Source: Glandiceps talaboti (Eukaryota; Hemichordata; Enteropneusta; Spengelidae). Taken from it: DNA of 64,000 nt. The position numbers were made by a program, and so were the translations under genes. This document shows positions 36,579 to 46,859 of the stretch, piece by piece. Under the pieces are notes generated by a model. That model had not been told where the DNA came from. It saw nothing but the letters and a program-made list of their open reading frames with translations, and searched no databases. Location: NCBI RefSeq assembly GCF_964340395.1, contig NC_135556.1, positions 8,839,001 to 8,903,000 of the forward strand. The letters run 5' to 3'. Within the stretch, counting starts at the first letter, position 1. Each line of letters opens with the position of its first letter.

Positions 36579-37070
36579 TATTTTGATCGAGAAAACGAAC
36601 TGGTAGAATAGAATGAAAGAAAACGTTTCGCTGATAGTTAAGAAAATGTCCAGATATATATCGGTTTCTAAGAATCAATGATTTTGTTCCATTTCATTGC
36701 TTACAATTTGGTTGTAGTAGAAATGATGGTTTAGTCTTTCACACTGTGTTCTGACATAAAACACAGACAGGTAGAACAGAACGAACTGTATCACTGATAT
36801 AGCCAAGAAAACACTGCGATAGATATCGCTACCTAAGAATCAATAAGTTTGGTCTGTTTCGTTGCTAATACTTGACTATCGTAGAAATTACGTACTCGCG
36901 TAGTCTTTCACACCGTATTTTGATCGAAAAAACGAACAGATAGAATAGAACGAACTGTTTTCCTGATAGTCAAGAAAACACAGATGGATATCGCTGCCTA
37001 AGAATCAATGATTTCACTGCATTTATTGCTAATACTTGGCCATAGTCGCAGTAACAGTGTAGGCTTTCCT
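36579..37070. repeat. 168-bp tandem array, about three units
   Basis: Unit starts are at 36579, 36747 and 36916 (TATTTTGATCGAGAAAACGA and variants). Shared landmarks in each are TAGAATAGAA, CTGATAGT-AAGAAAA, GATATCG-T-CCTAAGAATCAA, and TAGTCTTTCACAC. Units differ at perhaps a fifth of positions. Confidence 0.85.
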
Positions 37071-37689
37071 TATCAGGTGTCATTCATTCCTACTGTAGCT
37101 ATTGATTACTATGTTTCCAGGCCTCGAGCAGAATGCAGCTTTTTTTTGTTGCGTATTCTAAGAACTTAGAACCCTGGTAATCAAGACGAAGAAATCTGAT
37201 CAAATCGGCTCACTTTCCTTCACAAATGACAGGAAATTTGGATCTAGGATTCATAAAAAACAGGATGGAGAACCGTGAATAGATTTTACCTACTTACTAT
37301 TTATTAACAAAAATATTACGGTGAATTTCATATCTCACTTTTTATCACATTCACCTGCCAAACACCGTGGACGCAGGTCATGACCTTTGTCTTTTAATTT
37401 CGTTAATCTTCTAATGGCACATATGTACATAACTATTCCATCCAGGTTTTCATGCCGACTGTGTTCTCTGTATTGGATTAAAGTGCTTACAATTTAGCAA
37501 ATGCACTTACACTGTCATCTCCGGTAAACTCAGAAGCATCTTACGAAATTTACATTTTAAAAAAAAACGGAATTAAGACAAAAACATCCTTTCTATATTC
37601 ACATTTTGTTCTTTTTGTTTCCATGAAGTCACAAAGTGTGATAGTCATAAAAGTGAATCTTAATTTTTAGCACAACTGGACTGATAAGG

Positions 37690-38560
37690 TTCAGTAGTGC
37701 TATAGGCATGGTGCGGTGTCTGTCTGTGTGTGTGTGTGTGTTAACGATTTTAACTCAAAAACTGCCAGGCCGATTGCCTTTGTATTTGATGGGGAGATTA
37801 CTTTTAGTTTCTAGTTAGAAATTATTCAAAGCAAAATGATCGCATCACAGGTATGTGATTTGGGTCAAAAAATGTCATTTTTGGTTTTAAAAATTGGTCT
37901 GACATTTGGTGGGCATGTTCTTAGGAGTTTGTAAATTAAGATGTGTTCATGGCATGATTCCATTAGGGCTAAAAAAATTTTTTGTCAAAAATCTTTAATT
38001 CCAAAATTACTCAGCAGATTGGGCTGAAATTTAATGGGGATGCATCTGGGGGTGTATAGATGAAGAAATATAATGATCTCATCAGTGATATGCAAATTAG
38101 ATGTAAAAATGTGAATTTTGGTCAAAAACTTTTCTCAAAAAGTACTTGGTCAGTAAGACTAAAATTTTGTTAGAAGTTTCTAGAAGTGTTATTCTGCAGA
38201 TTTTCTTCAAAAGATTTTGACACAATTAGCCCTAGCAACCATGACCACGCCCATAGCAACAACCAATTAGCACTATATTTTGGTCAAATATCATTTGGTA
38301 GGCAAGTGAGTAATCATAAAAAGGTATGCAAATATCCCTAGCAACCATGACCATGCCCATAACAACAGCCAAACGACAGTATATTTCACAAAGATAACAG
38401 GGATTCTTAGTTAAGTGAACAAACATTCAAAAAGTGTGTGCAAATATACCTAGCAACAAGACCATGTCCATAGCAACAGCCAAATCATCACATGTATTGT
38501 AAAGATAACATCAGGAATTCAGGAATTGGTTGGTTGGGGTGGGGGGGATTGTTACTTGAC
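37690..38560. repeat. Two stacked degenerate arrays
   Basis: At about 37745-38180, three diverged units of about 195 bp share AACTCAAAAACTGCCAGGCC, then GATTGCCTTTG-ATTTGATGGGGA and variants. At about 38218-38510, three units of about 115 bp share CCTAGCAACCATGACCACGC, then CCATAGCAACA and ATGCAAATAT. A short (TG)n at about 37723 opens the block. It looks like a dispersed element made of internal repeats. Confidence 0.65.
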
Positions 38561-38739
38561 TTGGTACAGGGTGGATTCAGATTAGAAAACTAGAGATTAA
38601 CTGTCTATATTTTCCAGTGACTAGGGGGTTAAATGTTTCCATTCTGCCTGTATATATGAGTAAAAAGTTTCAAGAAAAATTTGAAAATCAGCTATTCAGA
38701 ATATACAATGTCAAAGAGCCAGTAAATGTGAAAATCTGG

Positions 38740-38960
38740 TAGTCACGAAGTCATTAGAAATAAGGAATTCTAGATTTAGATATAAGAAATTCTAGATTTA
38801 GAAATCTAGCCGTCATGTCACCATCAGTCATAAGAAATAACGTATTCTAGATTTAGAGATCTAGCAGTCGCAGTCAAAGTCGTTAGAAATACGGAATTCT
38901 ATATTTAGAAATATAGCCATCACGATCATAGCCATAATGATCAGCAAATAACTTACTTAT
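38740..38960. repeat. Short degenerate array, about 60-bp unit
   Basis: The unit has TCATTAGAAATAAGGAATTC, then TAGATTTAGAAATCTAGC and CGTCA or CAGTC. About 3.5 units. AATCTAG and CTAGATT motifs also make it locally self-complementary. Confidence 0.75.
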
Positions 38961-40018
38961 TCTAGAGCATAAGTGAGTGAGGTCATTGATTGAATCTCCT
39001 TAATCCTGGCCATGGATTAGAACAATATATTAAAACAGTCTTGTAATTAGACCCTGTAGTGTAAACAATTTGTGATAATATTGTGGTAGTCTGTGGACTG
39101 AATACCAAACGTAAACCACACACAGGTAAAGGTTGTTACGATTGATATGCCATCCTTGGAGATGGTTTGTTTGGGTGTTTGTACATGTAGTACTATTCTT
39201 CCTTTATTTATGCAAACAAACAAACTAACAATTAGGGAATGTTTGTAGGTGAAGGTGACTTTGTTCGTGAAATGACACACTGCGCGGTGTTTCCAGTCGT
39301 CAAGGGATTGTCACATGGTTTGTTTTCCTGTACTAGATGAGGTCATCATAATATGAGAATGAATGTTTTTAGACTCTGGGTGCATATTAAACTTAAAATA
39401 TTGCTACTTGCAAAGTCAGGAAGTGATCGAGAACAATACTTAATTATCTCCAACATCTCGTCAGTATTGTCGGGAGTGCACTTCACTAATATGAACATTT
39501 CTAGTGTGAATGCCGAGCATGTAACATCATTTTATTCTATGAGTGGATAAACAACTCTCATGACATGAACATAATCAAAAATGTCGTTTCCTTGCTCATC
39601 TTACCGTATTTGTAGTTACTCACTCAGAGCATAAATACTGTAAACCAAGATGTTTTTTTCACTACTAAAAATGTTTGCGATTTAGCAGTCTTCCGCTAGT
39701 TCTCAAAGACTAATTTTGTACTAATTACCAGACTGGTACAGTGTGTTCATGTACGAGAAGACATTTTAGTCAATATTTATTTTTGCAATTTTGTGCTAGC
39801 GAAATAAGTGAAAATATGTCTTAAATTTCCAGGTTTATTTATAGTAGTATATTTTAGCTAAATCACTTGGCCTTCTTCAGCTAGCTGTTACTGTATAAGA
39901 TTCAACAATGAAAACTTGTCAAATGATTGCTAAAAAACACTCCTGAAACCACATTCAGGTTGAAAATAATTAGCATCCCAGTGTTGTACACTATCGGCTG
40001 ATTTAATTTTTAAAAGCA
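38961..40018. other. Intergenic, nothing recognised
   Basis: No supported feature. Confidence 0.4.
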
Positions 40019-40310
40019 GTGTATGTGTGTGTGTGTGTATGTGTGTAATTGTATGTATGTATGTATGTATGTGTGTGTATGTGTGTGTGTAATTGTATGT
40101 ATGTATGTATGTATGTATGTATGTATGTATGTATGTATGTGTGTATGTATGTGTGTGTATGTATGCATGTATGTGTATGTATGTATGTAAGTATGTATGT
40201 ATGTGTATGCATGTATGTATGTATGTATGTATGTATGTATGTATGTATGTGTATGCATGTATGTATGTATGTATGTATGTATGTATGTACGTACGTACGT
40301 ACATATGTAT
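40019..40310. repeat. (GTAT)n / (TGTG)n microsatellite
   Basis: Long compound tetranucleotide tract ending in GTACGTACGTAC. All six open frames across it are artefacts. Confidence 0.97.
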
Positions 40311-40557
40311 TGATATGTATTCTATATGCATATGTCCATAATTACAGCTGAGTATTTCTCTACCCTACGGTAAATAATCCAATTGACTCAAACTTAAAAG
40401 ACTATATTAGGAGTAATTAATATTGATCATGAAACTTTACATCTATCAATATAAACACTTTATACTATAAAAAAGACAGGCTTTGCAAACATTTACTTAA
40501 TTCTCTGTGGGTATGGATATCAATATCATCTGCATATGAAATTTTGTATATCATGCA

Positions 40558-41721
40558 CAGTGTTCTCCACAGAGGGTTCTAGCGTATCAGGCCCGATATC
40601 CCTTAAATTTTCACCGATACGCTATCAGATTGTATAGGGTTCGGTAAATATTGTTCATCTGTCAATCGGTCAGCTGATGCCTTTGTTGTTTTCGCAACGT
40701 TTGTATTGATCCTTCACACATAAGCAGCAAGTAAAACTAAAGAGTGTCTAATTAGTTCAAATGACTATTCAACCCTCTACCATTACCAGACAGATTTCAT
40801 TAAAGTTTGCCGTCAGTATTGTTTTCGATAGGAATAAAATGCGTAAACCCGCTAATGGCAGTGTGATTCACACTACGGTACAACAGCTTTCGGTAAATCA
40901 AAGGCAAAACCAGCGCATCCGTAACGTCGGTTCAACCGTAGAAGCATGTCGGAACTGCCAGATTTTGACAACTATAAAATCAAACGATGCCTTGTCATTT
41001 TGCTATAAAGTATAAAAGTTCAACAAACTCATGAAGTTGGCATTCAGTGCCTAGTTAATTTTCTATGAGTGACAGCGTAACAGTGATAACACAGAGTATG
41101 TCTCAACCCAAAAGCATGTGCATTCTTCAATGTCGTGAAAAGAGTTGAACAGACTTATGTACCTTTCGATAAAGTGGCGATGTTATCTGTGATTATCAAT
41201 TTCATGTTCAATTTTACCCTGAAAACACGTTTAGTTTGTAGTTTGACATTGTAGACTGATACATCGTACTACTCGGATGAAAGCATGGATTTTCCAATAT
41301 GGCGGCCATGACATCACAAACTATCGTGAGTTTTTGAAGTCCTCCATAGGGAAGTATAGTAAGTCTCGAAATTTCGGACTAACACGATGTCTGCCAGTAG
41401 CTGTACACAAACTTTTTGTGTTTCGAAAGTCTAAAATGTCTGTGGACATTTATATTGAAATAATTTCAGCTTTCCTAAGAATAATAATCAATAACACTGC
41501 TTTATGAGTTTCTTATTGGTGCTAATATTTTGAAGTAATAAAATGGCCTTCAACTTTCCTTTGGCCACATGTACATGTACTACTTGTTTGATATTATGAT
41601 GTACTTTGATTTTATAAAATTCATTAAGTTATTCGGGAATGTAATTATTTTGTTATGTAAATTGATGCTAATTTATGCTAATGAGCCGATATCCTATCAA
41701 CAAATCCTGGGGAGAACACTG
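40558..41721. mobile_element. Possible hAT-like non-autonomous element
   Basis: The left end CAGTGTTCTCCACAGAGGG (from 40558) pairs with the right end CAGGATTTG-type sequence ending GGAGAACACTG (to 41721): 11 perfect terminal bases, CAGTGTTCTCC. A third terminus is at 26246. The 5' CAG is typical of hAT superfamily ends, but no 8-bp target duplication is present (ATCATGCA left, CATACGGT right), and no transposase is recognisable in the 1.16 kb between. The pairing of these two ends as one element is therefore provisional. Confidence 0.4.
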
Positions 41722-41737
41722 CATACGGTGCTCTTAA

Positions 41738-43343
41738 CCCTTTCACCACCACTTGCCTCATGGGATTGTGTGTTGTCCACCAGCCCCCTCACTGACATAA
41801 TGTGAGAGTGAGTGTGGTGTAATCAAACTGATATAAAAATACTTAGAGTTGCTTATTTTTGAAAAATAAGGTATCATTTGAATGGAAAATAAATTTTCTA
41901 CATCATAGTTGCAAATACATGTATTCAAATATCACACACATAACCGAAATATGGATTAAAGTAACAAAATATTAATAAAACAAACATAGGTTGTTTATTT
42001 ATTGACATATCACAAATAAACAAAATATTTATATTACAAACAAAATTCAAAATACCAACATTCAAGTTCTTACAAAACTTCTGTATACTGACTAAATGGT
42101 CAAAATCGGCGAAAATTTGTCAGAAAATGTTATTTTCAGTCGTATTAAATTTGAACGAAAATAATTAACGGCCTACTAATCCGATTACGACGCAATAGTC
42201 GGCCCCCGCACCGGCAATGAAGGGTAAAAAATATCTGAAGTCGTCGCCCCAATACCTTCAGAAAAATCAGTTTGTGTAATTATATATCATTTTTTGACAG
42301 AACAACAAAAAATTATCACCAAATTTATCCTCAAAATCAGTAAAAAAAATGCCCACAAGTTGGTAGTATACGAGTCCGAATCGGGACGCCAACGTGACGC
42401 TTTTTGCCGACATGCTTACCCACAAAAGCAAATATGCAGTCGGGACTTTGAAGTTACGTTGCGATAATCTGATCCTTCCATATACTGCATCGAGTTCACT
42501 CAGCCATCTCCTTGTATAAAACATCGTATTCATAGTAAAATTGAGTGGAAATTTCTACGAACAGCACCTTTATTTACATTGCAAACGATGTTAGGGGAGA
42601 CAGATTTTGCTTCGCCGATGTTGAAATTTGAATTTTACATTGAAAAACGCACGTAAAAAATCCGATCGGAAAATCGCCAACATCAAGAGTAAGTTTCCCT
42701 CCACTGACCTCTACACAGTGAGCTAATACAAATACAAGTCATTATTGAGCCGTAACAAAAAGAAATAAAACCAAAATAATCCATGATATTGCCAAAAATT
42801 ACCCCTAGAACGTTAGCATGGGCGTCGGCACGGTCACAAGATTGCGTAAATTTGAACGACATTCAAAAATTCAACCATAAACTCACACGGCCTTAGCGGG
42901 AATTTGATGCTTACATACAAGTACAATGTGTTCCCATAGCTAAATACTTGTATTCAACGATGTATTTCGAGTCAAATTCTGTCGAAATATCCAAAGATAG
43001 TGACATAATTTATATCGTACACCATGTTATGAGAGCCGTTAATTACTTCCGCCATGTTGAAATTCGATTTTGTGAGCGAAAAACGCACATAAAATTACGA
43101 TCGCTCGTCATTTGGATCGTACTCCTGATATCGTTCACTGTCATGCTTTCAAAATGGCAGTGTAGATAAACAAGGCTAATACGCATGTGTGGAACTAGTT
43201 ATGGCAGCAATTTTTGCAGCAATAGCTGCCGTTTAACGGCATAACGGCGAGGTAGGTGAATGAACTCTGGCGTTCCCTCAATTGAGGGAATCGGTGGGCG
43301 CCCTAGCGCGTTCCCTCAATTGAGGGAATCGGTGGTGAAAGGG
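41738..43343. mobile_element. Non-autonomous piggyBac-like element, 1606 bp
   Basis: The terminal inverted repeats are CCCTTTCACCACC (41738-41750) and GGTGGTGAAAGGG (43331-43343), perfect over 13 bp, each flanked by TTAA (41734-41737 and 43344-43347). TTAA targets and CCC ends are characteristic of the piggyBac superfamily. No DDD transposase is recognisable; the largest open frame (42267-42533, minus) is short. Internal features are a near-duplicate AAAACGCAC-TAAA block (about 42645 and 43079) and two palindromes near the right end. CpG is more frequent than in the flanks, which suggests a younger insertion. Confidence 0.75.
43272..43335. repeat. Paired 18-bp palindromes, subterminal to the piggyBac-like element
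   Basis: TTCCCTCAATTGAGGGAA occurs twice, 38 bp apart, each within the same 26-bp direct repeat that ends ATCGGTGG. The left terminus lacks it. It is a plausible transposase-binding subterminal repeat, by analogy only. Confidence 0.85.
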
Positions 43344-43477
43344 TTAACAGGACACAGAAGATAGAGGCAAATTTGTATAACAATTGATAAAATCAGACAA
43401 ACTAACTACCAAACACTTATTGCAGAAAATCCAATAAAGATAGGTAGTTTTCTAAATGGATGCAAGGAAGTTTCTTG

Positions 43478-43534
43478 TCTAGTCTAGTCTATTCTATTCT
43501 ATTCTATTCTATTCTATTCTATTCTATTCTATTC
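43478..43534. repeat. (TCTAT)n pentanucleotide microsatellite
   Basis: About nine ATTCT units preceded by two AGTCT variants. Confidence 0.95.
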
Positions 43535-44640
43535 ATAGATCAACCATATCTTTAATACACCATAATTTTAGTATGAATCCCTGGCAAAAAGCCTGGGGAA
43601 GTTGGGTAGAATTTAACTACTTACGAATTTAACGAAAACACTTTATAAGACACAACAAGGAAAGCCACACAAGACAATGTCGTCTTGCACATACATGTAC
43701 CATAATTGGTATTCTAATTAGACAGTCATCTAGAGGATTGAACACCTGAATGTAGTAGGTATGAAAAACACAGCAATCCATAACGCTTGATCTTGGTTCC
43801 CTGAATGGTGACAGGTGTTGTCACAATATATTAGCAAAGAAATGAACTCGGTGTTACTCTACATGTCACCTGTCTCCTTGCCCTGGGTCTATCATTAATT
43901 TAGATTCTCTGCAGAGGTTGCATATCAAATTGTAACAGATCTGCAGGTATTTGACCACTCTGCACTCTTGACAACATTTGATATTCACGAATTCACTGTG
44001 TTTGCTACTTCGGTATGCTTTCATCAGTCTTTGCGCGCTAGTCCTCTAGCATAAGGTCGAGCAACCCTGAAGACTCGATGGCGTCAATTTCAACTTGTGA
44101 ATTCAAAGTTAGTGGAATTGCCAGCGAGTGTGAAATCTATCACCCGGTGCGTACTGCATCATCGTGACACATGTTATAATCCAGGTTGGACCGCTGCTTC
44201 AATTGAAACCTGATTGTGAGATCCTACAAACTAAGTACATGGGCTCTGACAAATCAGCTGTAAACGTTACTGTAATTACTGATGTGTGAATAGAATATGG
44301 CCTTCAAGATTAAAAGCTTTAATTTGTCCTTTAGTGGGGGTTTGTACCAGAAGCTGACATAAATCCTGTAGTTCGGTTGATCGGTATATCATGCACTCCA
44401 TGTAGCATAAAACAGGTTGACAGGAAAGACCTAAACATGTAAATGGAATGAAGATGTGTCATTAACCTGTGAAAAGTTCTTGAACCGAACTGAAGTGAAC
44501 ATTCATAAAGTAGAATGTAATACACGAGTGAGCCACATTCCTTGTTGAGAACTTAAAGGCTAACATTTCAATCCCAGGTTCTTGCATTGATGCGCAGTGG
44601 AGTCTTAAGGATTACTTAGGATATCATTTTAGGCCCAAGG
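43535..44640. other. Intergenic, nothing recognised
   Basis: No supported feature. Confidence 0.4.
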
Positions 44641-44968
44641 AAAAAAAAGAATTGTTTCTGGTCGGTGCACGCATCACTGAAGTACCCTCACATCAGTCTT
44701 TTTTTTTGTGTGTTTGTCCAGCCCATGCAGTCTGCAGATCTGTGGGGAAACAGAAAAATAACCCTCCATACTTCAGTGAAGACAACTGCAGAGCCAATCA
44801 TGAACAAGCAAATGACATCTGCCCCACATACACAGTTGCCCTAAAGTAGCAAATAAAAAGAACAGTAACTACCATAAATAGTGGATTGAGTGACAGGTTT
44901 CAAAAAAAAATCTGTGTCATTGCACCATTTTAGACAAACTGTCCTTACCAGAAACAATTCTTTTTTCT
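44641..44968. mobile_element. MITE family M, copy B
   Basis: The ends are AAAAGAATTGTTTCTGGTC and ACCAGAAACAATTCTTTT, a good terminal inverted repeat of about 18 bp. The interior matches copy A at 29106-29487. Non-coding. Confidence 0.85.
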
Positions 44969-46009
44969 TTCTTTTTTCTTAATCTTGGACAAATATTTCT
45001 ATAGCTGTGCCAGACAACCATTTTCCAGACCTATCTTAGCTGGGCGTTTAAGCTTGATTGTAAGACATTCATACATTCTTCCTCTAAAACTTACATAGTT
45101 TCTCATACTGTGTACATGTACTATAGTTTTTTTGGGAAACCCCTGGTAACATGATTAGGAAATTCAGGTAGATTTCACCTACTTTTATAAAAAAAAAAAA
45201 TAAAAAAAAACACTGGTAAGGAACCCATTTAAACATGGCTGGAAACTTTGGTAGATTTTCTGTATGCAAAACCCCTATTATTATGGAGGAGTTCATAGTG
45301 GGACTAAGTCCAGTACCAGCTCAAATGTTTGAACGTGATTGGTCATTTGTCTCCGTCAGAGTTGATAATGTGAACTTACCTTATATCATTTTTGTTTTGA
45401 GAGAACACTATGTTTATACTGCTGTTTTGTCTAGTCATAAATAACCTCACAATTTGTGATTGACATTTTGGGAGACAGACACTCAATCAATGACATAATG
45501 TATGGGAATGAAGTAAGGAGACCCTCACTAAGTCATGCTTCGCTAAATTGCGATTTCGACTAAGTCACGAGTCACATTTTGGCTCCCATCATTTCTGTTG
45601 TTTCTTATATTTGGTCCAAGTTAAGGTTGTACCTGTGATGGAAGAAAAGACAATTTTGTCATTTTATCTATTACTGTATGTGTATGCATATCAGTTCAGT
45701 TCTACCTCTTTAATTCCTTTTAAAGTAAGTGTTTTCATACATAATTGCTTTTGTATTAAAGTGTGCCAATATGACACAGCGCTGTAAGGGCAACAAAGTA
45801 GAGACATCTGTCAATTATCAACTTGTCAATTGTTACAGTGAATAGATGTCAGGTTCGATTTTACTTGAAGACTTTCAATATTGATCAAAATCTGAATGTA
45901 TAATTAGTACCCTGCTAACTTGTAAAGCTCGCTTAGTCATAATTTGCCATGGTGGCGCTATATTTCCTGTTGGTGTGTAACTTGGGGTATACATGGTATA
46001 TATATTTAT
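44969..46009. other. Intergenic, nothing recognised
   Basis: Open frames at 45235-45444 and 45548-45787 have ordinary-looking composition but no recognisable family, splice support or neighbours. Confidence 0.4.
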
Positions 46010-46300
46010 TGATTTATTTATTTTTCGGATGACCAACATGGTATATTTATTTATTTATTTATCGGATGACCAACGGGAGCTAGTCCCAGTTATAGGCTCC
46101 TTTGGTTCAGTGTTAATGCAGGAGGAAACCGGAGTACCCAGGGAAAACCTGTGTTGTTCGGTAGAATCAAGCAGAACAACACTCTTCTTACTTACAGCGT
46201 GGTAAATTTAATCAAACCCAGCCAGCACCTGGTGGGTTCAAACCCAGGCTGCAGAGATACGAGACATACGCGCTAACTGCTCAGCCACCGCCAACCCTAT
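46010..46300 (-). mobile_element. tRNA-derived SINE, nearly complete
   Basis: Read on the minus strand from about 46298. An A-box-like GTGGCTGAGCAGTTAGCG is followed by a B-box-like GGGTTTGAACCC about 35 bp on, giving a Leu/Ser-type tRNA head. The body then has GGGTTTGATTAAATTTACC, CTGTAAGTAAGAAGAGTG, CCGAACAACACAGG, and TGGGTACTCCGGTTTCCTCC. The tail has TTGGTCATCCGATAAATAAA, present twice in tandem, with an ATAA-type 3' end. The plus-strand open frame at 45993-46205 runs through the body and is an artefact. The body resembles the conserved central domain of a widespread animal SINE superfamily; which one I cannot say. Confidence 0.85.
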
Positions 46301-46339
46301 GATTAATAGAGTAACTGTAGGTTACTCTATTAATCATAG
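46297..46339. repeat. Perfect 19-bp inverted repeat with 5-nt loop
   Basis: CTATGATTAATAGAGTAAC, TGTAG, GTTACTCTATTAATCATAG. It abuts the 5' (tRNA head) end of the SINE, so it may be pre-existing target DNA or a small separate foldback. Confidence 0.95.
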
Positions 46340-46550
46340 AGCACTGCTGCTTTCCTCGATGTCTGAACAATACAAAAAAAAACATCCCTGATTTACACTT
46401 ATACAGAATACCAAGGGACAAAGCTCTTAAGAAACGGTACTATGAGGTGATGATACCCCCAATTTGAATGAGGGCACTGTATTCTCAATTTCCTGTTTGC
46501 AGTCTGGAATGACCTATAGAACCAACGCCTAGCGAGGAACCACAAGAATC

Positions 46551-46859
46551 CTGTCCCCACATGTTGAATGTTGAATTGGTTCAAAATCGATTCAACGTCA
46601 GTTCTCAGATCGCTTGTCTTTAATGGACTAAAACCGATTTGAACTTGAGTTAGTTGAATGATTCTAAACTACCTTGGGGTGGTGGTGGGGAGATTGGAGA
46701 TTTTGAACCAATTTAAACCGGCGCAAAAGCAAAAGTAAATTGACCAATCCCTCGGTCAGTTTTCTCATGGGTGCACAAATCAGTTTAGAACCAATAGATA
46801 TATAACTGAATTGATTCAGTTTCAATCAGTTTTGAATCAATTCAGATTGGGACAAGGCC
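46551..46859. mobile_element. Foldback element with CTGTCCC-type ends
   Basis: The left end CCTGTCCCCACATG then TTGAATTGGTTCAAAA faces the right end TTTTGAATCAATTCAGATTG then GGACAAGG. GAATTGATTC-type motifs also recur inside. A related left end is at 59130-59180. Confidence 0.65.

Noticed and set aside
39930-40351. Several open frames of up to 133 codons
   Set aside because: All are translations of the GTAT/TGTG microsatellite.
45235-45787. Plus-strand open frames beginning MAGNFGRFSV and MRFRLSHESH
   Set aside because: Short, no recognisable family, and flanked by neither promoter-like nor splice-like context.
45993-46205. Plus-strand frame with EETGVPRENL-like text
   Set aside because: It is the reverse complement of the SINE body; such phrases are known false peptides from repeats.
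46220-46300. tRNA-like A and B boxes on the minus strand
   Set aside because: As a functional tRNA gene: the sequence continues into a SINE body and lacks a proper acceptor stem, so it is the SINE head.
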